Made by a program: the position numbers and the translations under genes. Shown one piece after another: positions 16,031 to 22,562 of a stretch of DNA of 22,562 nucleotides; the first letter of the stretch is position 1, and each line of letters starts with the position of its first letter. The notes beneath the pieces are model-generated. The model was not told where the DNA came from. It saw only the letters and a list, made by a program, of their open reading frames with translations, and ran no database searches. This DNA comes from Thiomonas sp. (lineage in GTDB: Bacteria > Pseudomonadota > Gammaproteobacteria > Burkholderiales > Burkholderiaceae), in NCBI GenBank assembly GCA_027443745.1, contig DAIAZB010000599.1, forward strand, positions 1-22,562, in the 5' to 3' direction.

Positions 16031-17670
16031 GGGGATGCGTCGTTGGAGGGTTGGGTCGGTTGCCATTGCGCGTCCGGGTCCGCGCTGGAGTCGGCGTGCT
16101 CGTTGCGCTGCGGTGCTGCGCCCGCCAAACCACGGCGGCTCGAGCCGGCGGCGGGAGCGGCTGTGGCGATTGTGGCGGGAGTCGAGGTGGAGATCGGTGC
16201 CGTGGCCGTGGCGTTTGCGCCCGCGGCCTGCAACCCGGGTTGCAGCGGCAGATGCACACAGAAGCTGGCGCCGGGACGATCGGGGGTGTCGCAGAGGTGG
16301 ATTTCGCCGCCATGCAATTGCGCATATTCCTGGGCAATGGCCAGTCCCAGACCGCTGCCCGGCGCTGCCGCCGGGGGCTGGCGGCTGCCCTGGAAAAAGG
16401 GTTTGAACAAATGGGCGCGATCGTTCTCGTCCACGCCCGGACCCGCGTCGCTCACGGTGGCCTGCACCACGCCATCGGCACTGCGCAGGTCGATCTGGAT
16501 GCTCCCGCCCTCGGGGCTGAAGCGCATGGCGTTGATCAACAGGTTCTCGAACAGGGTGTCGAGCTTGCCGCGATCCGCCTTGAGCAAGGGCGTATGGCCA
16601 CTGCGCACGACCTGCAGATGCTTGGCGCGCAGCGCCAGATCGTTGCGGCGCACCACATTGTCGAGCAGGGCGGCGAGGTCCACGCCGCTGGAGATCAGTG
16701 GATCGAGCTGGCGCTGGGCACGGCTGTAGCCGATGAGATTCTCGATGCGCGCCTGCAGATCACGGGCATTGCCGCGCATGATCTGCGTGATCTCGCGTTG
16801 TTGCGCCGTGAGCTTGCCGCCCACGCCATCGATCAGCAGCTCCACACCTTCGCGCAGCGAGGCCAGCGGGGTTTTCAGCTCGTGCGAGACATGCCGCAAA
16901 AAACGTAATTTCTGCTCGTCCAATTCGCGCAGGCGCTGGCGCAGCCAGTCGAGCTGCTGGCCTAGAAACACCAGGTCAATGGGGCCTTGCACCCGCGGCT
17001 GGGGCTGGAGGTCGCCCGCTCCGAGGCGACGGATGGCCTGGTCGATCTGGCGCACCGGCCGGCCCAGCAGCCACGAAAACAGGCCCGCAATGAGCAGCGA
17101 CAACAGCACTGCCGCGGCAGCCTGACTCAGCAGCACGATGCGCAGGGCATGGGCGCGGCGTATGAGCGAAGCGGCCTGATCCTCCACCATGGCGTTGCCC
17201 GCCACGGCCACCTGATCGGACAGTCGGCCGAGGGTGTTGAACTCGCCGGCGAACGAGTCGAAACGACGCAAACCGACGTTGGCCGGATCATTCAACTGGG
17301 CATACAGCGCATCTTCGTGCTGGCCGATTTGCCGGATGCGTTCGGTGTTCGACGGGCCGAACGGCATGGCCTGCAGGTTTTGCAGCGCCTGCCGGATCGA
17401 TTCGTGGGCCTCGTGCATACCCGAGCGCAACTGCGGATCCTGCAGCACATAGAACTGTCCGGCGGCGCGCTGCAGGCTGGAGATGTCTTCCGCCAACTGC
17501 CGCGTGGTGCGCGTGACCTTCACCGTGAGCGTGATCGATTGCCGGGTCTGCACCGCCAATCGCTCCTGCACCACGGCGGTGTAGGCCATTCCGGCCAGCA
17601 GCGGCAGCGTCACCAGCGCGAAGCCCGCCAGCAACAGGCTGGAGAAGGAGCGGGGATAGGGCATGCGCAT
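16027..17670 (-). CDS. glrK: Sensor histidine kinase GlrK (QseE)
   Basis: The protein has about 547 residues, with TM1 at about 10-33, a helical periplasmic sensor (34-176), TM2 at 177-201, a HAMP segment and a kinase core. The H box (FLRHVSHELKTPL) puts the phosphorylated His at 263. The N box (NLLINAMRFS) is at 376-385, with G1 (DAGPGVD) at 408 and G2 (GSGLGLAIAQ) at 438. FLRHVSHELKTPLASLREG is typical of GlrK. After the core (about residue 478) there is a 70-residue Ala/Thr/Pro-rich tail. It phosphorylates GlrR in response to envelope stress. ATG 17670 was chosen because the frame upstream has only a TTG start. A -10-like GATAAT (17737-17742, leftward) lies upstream with no good -35. Confidence 0.9.
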   Translation of the reverse strand: MRMPYPRSFSSLLLAGFALVTLPLLAGMAYTAVVQERLAVQTRQSITLTVKVTRTTRQLAEDISSLQRAAGQFYVLQDPQLRSGMHEAHESIRQALQNLQAMPFGPSNTERIRQIGQHEDALYAQLNDPANVGLRRFDSFAGEFNTLGRLSDQVAVAGNAMVEDQAASLIRRAHALRIVLLSQAAAAVLLSLLIAGLFSWLLGRPVRQIDQAIRRLGAGDLQPQPRVQGPIDLVFLGQQLDWLRQRLRELDEQKLRFLRHVSHELKTPLASLREGVELLIDGVGGKLTAQQREITQIMRGNARDLQARIENLIGYSRAQRQLDPLISSGVDLAALLDNVVRRNDLALRAKHLQVVRSGHTPLLKADRGKLDTLFENLLINAMRFSPEGGSIQIDLRSADGVVQATVSDAGPGVDENDRAHLFKPFFQGSRQPPAAAPGSGLGLAIAQEYAQLHGGEIHLCDTPDRPGASFCVHLPLQPGLQAAGANATATAPISTSTPATIATAAPAAGSSRRGLAGAAPQRNEHADSSADPDAQWQPTQPSNDASP

Positions 17671-17889
17671 GGTCGGAGGAGGAAAGGCCGGTGATGGGCC
17701 GGCGCCGCAGGGCAAAGGGTGAGGCAACGGCTGCCCATTATCCCGCTGCGCTCACACGGTCCGCGTGCACCGGCGCCACGCCCGGGCAGGTCGTGTCAGG
17801 TCCATCGCGGGCAGGATCAGCGCCTGCAGCACCTTGCGATGGGCGATCAGGCGGCAAGCCGGGCACGCCCCATCGGCACCGGGCCGCTC

Positions 17890-18732
17890 CTAGGGCGTAT
17901 GCCCTTCCAGCGCATGTTTGCCGGCCCCGTCCAGCCCCAGCGTGCGGGCCAGCCAGGGCAAGGTGGCTTTGAGGCTCTCCTGCAGGCCGAAGGGCGGGTT
18001 GATGACGAACATGCCACTGCCCATGAGACCGAAGCCATCGGGACGGGGAGCGGCGGTGGAGAGTTGCGCATGCAGCCAGCCGGCCGGTGACAGCGCCTTG
18101 AGGCGCTTGGGCAGGCGGATGGATTCGAGGCTTTGCAACTGCGGATACCAAACGCAGTAGACCCCGGTGGCGAAGCGGGTGATGGCGTCGCGCAGGGAGG
18201 CGACGAGCTGGCCGTAATCGCTGTCGAGTTCATAGGACGGGTCCAGCAGCACCACGCCGCGGCGCGTGGGCGGCGGCAGCATGGCCTTCAGCCCGGCAAA
18301 GCCGTCGCTGTGGCGCACCTCCACGTGCGACTGCTGGCCCCAGGTGGCGTCGAGCAGACGAAAGTCGGTGGAATGCAGTTCGAACAGGCGCATGTGATCT
18401 TGGCGTCGCAGCATCGAACCGGCCAGCGCTGGCGAACCGGGGTAGGTGCGCAACTCGCCGCCGGCATTGAAGGTGCGGATATGTCGCACATAGGCCGCCA
18501 CCGGTGGCGGCAAGTCCTTGCGCCCCCACAGCAGGCCGATGCCGGTCTGGTACTCGGCCAGGCGCTGGGCCATGCGGTCGGCCAACTGATAGCTGCCGGC
18601 CCCGGCGTGGGTGTCGATGTACCAATAGGCCTTGTCCTTGGCGGCCATGCGTTCGAGCACACCGAGCAGCACGATGTGTTTGAGCACGTCGGCAGGGTTG
18701 CCGACGTGAAAGGCATGGCGGTAGGCGAGCAT
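17890..18732 (-). CDS. rlmJ: 23S rRNA (adenine-2030-N6)-methyltransferase RlmJ
   Basis: The product has 280 residues, the same as E. coli RlmJ, and begins with the family signature MLAYRHAFHVGNPADVLKH. Other family blocks are YWYIDTHAGAGSY (S-adenosylmethionine-binding motif I), YPGSPALA, and motif IV as DPSYE in LLDPSYELDSDY. The tail has GSGMFVINPPFGL. It is a cytoplasmic enzyme that methylates N6 of A2030 in 23S rRNA. Motif IV is DPSY instead of DPPY, a common variant in this family. The frame is open far upstream, but the family start is unmistakable. It lies 89 bp after the small membrane-protein gene on the same strand. Confidence 0.96.
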   Translation of the reverse strand: MLAYRHAFHVGNPADVLKHIVLLGVLERMAAKDKAYWYIDTHAGAGSYQLADRMAQRLAEYQTGIGLLWGRKDLPPPVAAYVRHIRTFNAGGELRTYPGSPALAGSMLRRQDHMRLFELHSTDFRLLDATWGQQSHVEVRHSDGFAGLKAMLPPPTRRGVVLLDPSYELDSDYGQLVASLRDAITRFATGVYCVWYPQLQSLESIRLPKRLKALSPAGWLHAQLSTAAPRPDGFGLMGSGMFVINPPFGLQESLKATLPWLARTLGLDGAGKHALEGHTP

Positions 18733-18821
18733 CGCGGGCTTCGGGAACGGGAAGCCGAACTGTAGCGCCTGCAATGACGAGCCGATGCGGCAGCGCCGGC
18801 GACTCGGTCCCGGCCGGGACG

Positions 18822-19004
18822 CTATTTCTGCGGCGCCAGCGAGCAATGCCCGGCGTCGGCGGCAGGGCCGTTGCCCAGGGCCAGCGGGGGCGGTTCGGCG
18901 AAGCGCCGGTGTGGGGTGCTGCTGCGCCAGTCGAGCACGAGCAGCGCCAGCAGCACGGCCCACAGCAACCAGGCCGGCCAGGATTTTGGGAAGCGCAAGG
19001 GCAT
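18822..19004 (-). CDS. Small single-pass membrane protein after the YeeE transporter, 60 aa
   Basis: The 60-residue product begins MPLRFPKSWP, has one hydrophobic helix (about residues 11-25), then a basic and proline-rich tail (HRRFAEPPP) ending near a single cysteine (Cys54). It starts 11 bp after the transporter stop, with GAGGGA about 8 bp before the ATG. It therefore looks like the last gene of the sulfurtransferase-transporter unit. I do not recognise a family. Spacing, Shine-Dalgarno and the positive-inside pattern support it, but a gene this short cannot be called firmly from one sequence. It could be an accessory subunit of the transporter. Confidence 0.55.
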   Translation of the reverse strand: MPLRFPKSWPAWLLWAVLLALLVLDWRSSTPHRRFAEPPPLALGNGPAADAGHCSLAPQK

Positions 19005-19015
19005 GGCGCGTTCCC

Positions 19016-20278
19016 TCACCCCGCAATGCCCAGGCGGCCGCGCAAGCGCACGCCCAGCATGCTGCCCAGGAAGGCGCAGGCAAACCAGATCCAGCCATGC
19101 AGGCTGCCGGTGGCGATGCCGGAAAAATAGGCCCCCACATTGCAGCCGAAGGCGAGGCGCGAGCTGTAGCCCAGCACCAGCCCGGCCAACACCGAGGCGA
19201 CCCAGGCGCGCCACGGCAACCGCACCCGCGGGCAAGCCCTGCCCTTCCAACTGGCGGCGATGAGGGCGCCCAGTAAAAGTCCGATGTCGGTGACGCTGGT
19301 GTTGTCGGCCAAGACGCTGGCATGCAATTGCGCCTGTTGCACGGGCAGGCCCCAGAATGCGTTCCGGCTGAGGTCGAACCCCAAGGCCTGCACGATTTTC
19401 GCGCCCCACAAACCCAGGCCATAGACGATGCCCCAGGGCTGGCCGGCCACCACGAGGTTGGCGGCGGCCAACAGCCCGAGGGCGATGGCCGCGATCCACA
19501 CCGTCTTGCCCTGCCAGCGTGACTGCGGCCGCCTGGCGGCATCATGCTGATGGACGCCCGTCATGACCGCCGCGACGTCGCCCGCGCGGCCCGCACGGTC
19601 GGCGCGCATCGCACTGAAGCGCCAGAGCAAGGCGGCCAGCAACGCCAAGGCGCCGAGCTGCAGCGCCAACGTCCAGGGCGCGCCCAGCACTTGCACCAAG
19701 TTCACCGGCGGCAACGCGCCGAGCGCCAGCCAGGCCGGCAGTTGCGCTGCGCCGAAAAAGCTGCCGAAGACGAACGCCGGCAGCACCGCCAAACTCACCG
19801 GATGGCCCAGTCCGGCCTTGTACAGCGTGCCCGAACCGCAGCCGTCCGCCACCTGCATGGCGGCGCCAAAAACGAAAGCACCGACCAGCAAGCTGATGGA
19901 CAAGGGACCGTCGGCCCCCTCCAGCTCGGGGTGGCTGGCCAGAAACGGCACGCTGATGAGCATGGCGACCGCGATGCCGACGAACTGCGCCCACAGGCCC
20001 TTGGGGTCGCGCTGCGTGATCCACACCCGCCAGCCGGTGGTGAAGCCGAAGGCCGCCGCCGACAGCGCCACGCCATAGCCCACGCCGATGCACCACAGCA
20101 GCCCCTGGCGCCAGCCCACCAGCCAGGTGACAACCAGGAAGCCGGCTAGCGCCGCGACCATCAGGGCGAAGGGACGGCGGGTTCTTGCGCCGACGCCGGC
20201 CTGGCCCAGCGATCGATGGACCGCTGCCGGCGTGATGGCGCTGGCGATTGCTCCCGGGTCGTTCAATGCGCCGCCCAT
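19016..20278 (-). CDS. YeeE/YedE family thiosulfate/sulfur-compound transporter
   Basis: The 420-residue membrane protein has about ten or more hydrophobic helices. It carries the YeeE/YedE cysteines: Cys63 in LLWCIGVGYG, Cys147 in ADGCGSGTLYKAG and Cys379 in AFGCNVGAYFSG. In the studied family member these three positions line the thiosulfate path, and all three are kept here. The family moves thiosulfate or a related sulfur compound into the cytoplasm. ATG 20278 lies inside the sulfurtransferase gene and overlaps its end by 16 bp, suggesting coupled translation and joint work on sulfur compounds. It has no stand-alone TusA partner in the window. The substrate is inferred from family and neighbour. 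Confidence 0.9.
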   Translation of the reverse strand: MGGALNDPGAIASAITPAAVHRSLGQAGVGARTRRPFALMVAALAGFLVVTWLVGWRQGLLWCIGVGYGVALSAAAFGFTTGWRVWITQRDPKGLWAQFVGIAVAMLISVPFLASHPELEGADGPLSISLLVGAFVFGAAMQVADGCGSGTLYKAGLGHPVSLAVLPAFVFGSFFGAAQLPAWLALGALPPVNLVQVLGAPWTLALQLGALALLAALLWRFSAMRADRAGRAGDVAAVMTGVHQHDAARRPQSRWQGKTVWIAAIALGLLAAANLVVAGQPWGIVYGLGLWGAKIVQALGFDLSRNAFWGLPVQQAQLHASVLADNTSVTDIGLLLGALIAASWKGRACPRVRLPWRAWVASVLAGLVLGYSSRLAFGCNVGAYFSGIATGSLHGWIWFACAFLGSMLGVRLRGRLGIAG

Positions 20279-21324
20279 GTCTGCCGGAGTTGCGCCCACA
20301 GTTGTTGGGCACGCGTGGGCACATTGGCCATGGGTTCGTCGGCGCGCGACCAATCCACCATCGAGCCGGGGTAGAGCTTCACATGGGGCTGGTGCAACAA
20401 CTCGGACAGGACGAACCAGTTGGTCGCGGCCCAGTGGCCGGTGTTGCAGAACGAGACCGTCTGCTGCGCTCCGGCGGCATGCGGCATGGCTTGGGCGATA
20501 CGCTCCAGCTCGGCCTGGCCGGGCAGCGTGCCGGAGGCGTCCGGAAACCAGCGCGCGTTGTCGAAGTCCAGCGCGCCTGGCAGTGTGCCGGGCTGGACCG
20601 CGGCCGGCGCCTTGACCTGGCCGAGGTAAAACGGGCGGGGCCGGGCATCCAGCAGCAGGACCTGCCCCTTGTGGCGCAAGTCCTGCGCGACCTGGGTGCG
20701 GCTGGCCAGGATGGCGGTGTCCAGCCGCGGCGTGAAGTCGGAAGGCTGTGCCCGCACCGCTTGGCGCGTCACCGGAAGCCCGGCGCGTGTCCACGCCGTC
20801 ATGCCGCCGTTGAGGATGGCCAGATGCTGCAGACCCAGCCACTTGAGGGTCCAGTAGACGCGGGCCGGCGCGCCGAAATCGCTCGGGTCGGAACCGTCGG
20901 CCACCAGCACCACGGGAGTCTGTGCGTTCAGCCCCAGGCTGCGCACCAGCGCGGCGTAGTCGGCGACGGAGCGGAGTTTGCCGGGGTTGTCAGCCGCACC
21001 GCGCCAACTGGAATAAGGTGCCCACACCGCACCGGGAATATGACCGGCGGCGTAGGGCGACGCCGAGGCATCACCCTCGCGGATGTCGATCACCCGCACC
21101 TGGGGCAACCGCGCCAGCAGCATCGCCGGGGTGAGCAGAGGGCTCGGCGCGGCACTGGCACTCTGGCTCAGGGACCATGCAGCCAGCAACCAGAGCAACA
21201 CGCAGCCACGCCGAAACCGAAGCCACAGGCTGCCTTGGCCGGGCGATTGCCTGGCCAAGGCCTGGTCAGGTGAGTCGGGAGCGGCGCTGGCCGACGGATG
21301 CGCTCGAAGTGGGTTGATCGTCAT
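20263..21324 (-). CDS. Exported two-domain sulfurtransferase (rhodanese/SseA-like)
   Basis: The product has about 353 residues. A 35-residue polar leader precedes a hydrophobic segment (about 41-57) ending in SASA, so it is probably exported or membrane-anchored. Two rhodanese domains follow (about 65-187 and 205-340). The second has the active-site loop CNTGHWA with catalytic Cys293. In the first domain the equivalent position reads VADGSDP, without cysteine, so it is inactive as usual. Other rhodanese marks are YAAGHIPGA, LNGGMTAW and FYPGSM-like YPGSM. It probably handles thiosulfate sulfur in the periplasm before transport by the overlapping YeeE gene. Starts at 21333 (ATG) and 21342 (TTG) are possible; 21324 is preferred because GAGA is correctly spaced. 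Confidence 0.88.
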   Translation of the reverse strand: MTINPLRAHPSASAAPDSPDQALARQSPGQGSLWLRFRRGCVLLWLLAAWSLSQSASAAPSPLLTPAMLLARLPQVRVIDIREGDASASPYAAGHIPGAVWAPYSSWRGAADNPGKLRSVADYAALVRSLGLNAQTPVVLVADGSDPSDFGAPARVYWTLKWLGLQHLAILNGGMTAWTRAGLPVTRQAVRAQPSDFTPRLDTAILASRTQVAQDLRHKGQVLLLDARPRPFYLGQVKAPAAVQPGTLPGALDFDNARWFPDASGTLPGQAELERIAQAMPHAAGAQQTVSFCNTGHWAATNWFVLSELLHQPHVKLYPGSMVDWSRADEPMANVPTRAQQLWAQLRQTWAAH

Positions 21325-21397
21325 GCCCGACATTCTCGGCAAGGCCCGGCAGCCTGAAAAATACTGTTTTCACATACCCTTAGAACCAGACGCTATA

Positions 21398-21419
21398 TGC
21401 ACCGGCTCGAGCCGGTGCA
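21398..21419. repeat. Perfect 22-bp palindrome upstream of the sulfurtransferase gene
   Basis: Two uninterrupted 11-bp arms (TGCACCGGCTC and its reverse complement) meet at a central CTCGAG. No T-run follows on either strand, so it is not a usual terminator. It is about 75 bp upstream of the sulfurtransferase start and could be an operator. Confidence 0.75.
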
Positions 21420-21611
21420 GGCTTGTTGCATGTCGGGAATCTCCATGGGTTCAGTGGGTATGCGTGATCGGCTGGCGAGCATGGCTTGCTCGCACCCACT
21501 CAACCGCCAGGTGGCCTGGTTTATTCCCGAAGCCCGCGACTTGTCTCGCCCCTCGCGGCCGAGGACCGGTGCGGTATTCCGGCAGCACTCTGCACTCCGC
21601 AGTGCTCCGGG

Positions 21612-22562
21612 TCAGTAATTGCGCGCACCGCCGGCCATGGCGATGAATAGCCGCGCCGCCAGGGCCACCAGCGGACGGGTCCACCAGGAGACGCGCTTTT
21701 GCAGCCGGGCATGGTCGATGGGCAGCGCGTAGGCGAGTTCGGCGCGGATATGCGCCGTCAGGTCGCGGGCGAAGCGCGCATCGCGCACGAGGATGTTGGC
21801 CTCGCGGTTCACCAGCAGCGAGAGCGGGTCGATGTTGGAACTGCCCACCGTGGCCCAGGACTCGTCCACCACGGCCACCTTGCCGTGCAGGTAGGCGCGC
21901 TGGTATTCGCAGATGTGCACACCGGCCTGCAGCAACTCACGGTACAAGGCGTGCGCGGCCCAGGCGGCGGCGCGGTAGTCGATGCGACCCTGCAGCAGCA
22001 AGGTGACCTGCACCCCGCGTGCGGCGGCGCGTTTCAGACTGGTGCGAAAGGCCTGCCCCGGATAGAAATAGGGCGACACCAGCAGCACATGGCTGCGCGC
22101 CTGGTCGATGGCCTGGATGTAGCTGTGCTCGATGGCACGGCGCTGCAGCAGGTTGTCGCGCACCACCAACGCGGCACGCATGCCGGGCTGGCCATCGGGG
22201 CAGACGGGATGCGTCGGCCGCTCCTCGGCCGGCAAACGGCCCTGGCGCTCGCGGCTGTCCTGCCGCACGTCCTCGCGTGGCGGCAGTTCGCCGGCCCAGG
22301 TGCGCAATTCATCCAGATAGTGTTGGCGCGCCTGGCGCGACTTCAGCACCTCGGGCCCCGGCATGCTGCGCAACTGCCGCTGCAAGCTGCCGGTGGCCAC
22401 GGTGCGCAGCCACAGGCGCCGCATGCTCCACATCGCCTGCTGCGCCACCAGGCCCTTCACCCGCACGGCATAGTCCAGCCGCGGCTGGGCGCTCCAGCCA
22501 TGATGGATGTCGAGCCGGTCGTCGATCAGGTTGACGCCGCCGATGAACGCGGTGGCGCCGTC
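21612..22562 (-). CDS. clsB: Cardiolipin synthase B (ClsB), N-terminus outside the window
   Basis: The frame is open from the stop at 21612 to the right edge, covering 316 residues of a phospholipase D superfamily protein. At the edge it reads AFIGGVNLIDDRLDIHHGW and then PRLDYAVRVKG, a block typical of ClsB that follows the first catalytic motif. The second HKD motif is complete (YLHGKVAVVDESWATVGSSNIDPLSL). The stretch SHVLLVSPYFYPGQAFRTSL is also typical. ClsB makes cardiolipin at the inner membrane from phosphatidylglycerol and a second phospholipid. The first HKD motif must lie beyond the window. A GTG at 22466 is not the start, because conserved sequence continues upstream of it. Confidence 0.92.
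   Translation of the reverse strand, partial: DGATAFIGGVNLIDDRLDIHHGWSAQPRLDYAVRVKGLVAQQAMWSMRRLWLRTVATGSLQRQLRSMPGPEVLKSRQARQHYLDELRTWAGELPPREDVRQDSRERQGRLPAEERPTHPVCPDGQPGMRAALVVRDNLLQRRAIEHSYIQAIDQARSHVLLVSPYFYPGQAFRTSLKRAAARGVQVTLLLQGRIDYRAAAWAAHALYRELLQAGVHICEYQRAYLHGKVAVVDESWATVGSSNIDPLSLLVNREANILVRDARFARDLTAHIRAELAYALPIDHARLQKRVSWWTRPLVALAARLFIAMAGGARNY

Noticed and set aside
21585..21608. Imperfect inverted repeat (AGCACT/AGTGCT arms) after clsB
   Set aside because: The stem is weak with a bulge or large loop and no T-run, so a terminator call is not supported.

Overview
The window is GC-rich, densely coded chromosomal DNA from a betaproteobacterium, most likely Burkholderiales. The gene set (PilT/PilU, a GlrK-QseG-GlrR two-component operon, ClsB, RlmJ, a MASE1 diguanylate cyclase and a sulfurtransferase/YeeE pair) would suit a sulfur-oxidising genus such as Thiomonas, but the genus is a guess. 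There is no tRNA, rRNA, CRISPR array or insertion sequence, and no obvious transferred island.

Layout. Positions 1-2395 (+) hold the type IV pilus retraction block: the 3' end of pilT, a cyclic-nucleotide-binding-domain gene interrupted by an in-frame TAG, and complete pilU. Positions 2521-4225 (+) hold an orphan branched-chain-amino-acid-type periplasmic binding protein and an unrecognised 180-residue protein. A SpmA-SpmB fusion membrane protein (4258-5490, -) is divergent from an alpha/beta hydrolase (5665-6510, +), which is followed by a DUF427 protein (6615-6899, +). A DEAD-box helicase with a DbpA-type C-terminal domain (6982-9045, -) is divergent from a type II NADH dehydrogenase (9387-10727, +), which is followed by a MASE1-PAS-PAS-GGDEF protein (11025-13286, +).

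The second part reads leftward. Positions 14016-17670 encode GlrK (sensor kinase), QseG (lipoprotein) and GlrR (sigma-54 activator), coupled by two ATGA overlaps. Upstream of them lie rlmJ, a 60-residue membrane protein, a YeeE/YedE thiosulfate-type transporter overlapping an exported sulfurtransferase, and the 3' part of clsB running off the right edge.

The most notable region is 13359-14000, just past glrR. It appears to be one complete sigma-54 transcription unit: three near-consensus GlrR operators (TGTC-N10-GACA type), a perfect-consensus IHF site, a -24/-12 promoter with one mismatch, a 79-codon gene for a small exported protein with a good Shine-Dalgarno, and a rho-independent terminator. 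The arrangement recalls the sigma-54/IHF/GlrR control of the small RNA gene glmY next to glrK in enterobacteria, but here it precedes a small secreted-protein gene. This suggests an undescribed local target of the envelope-stress regulator GlrR.
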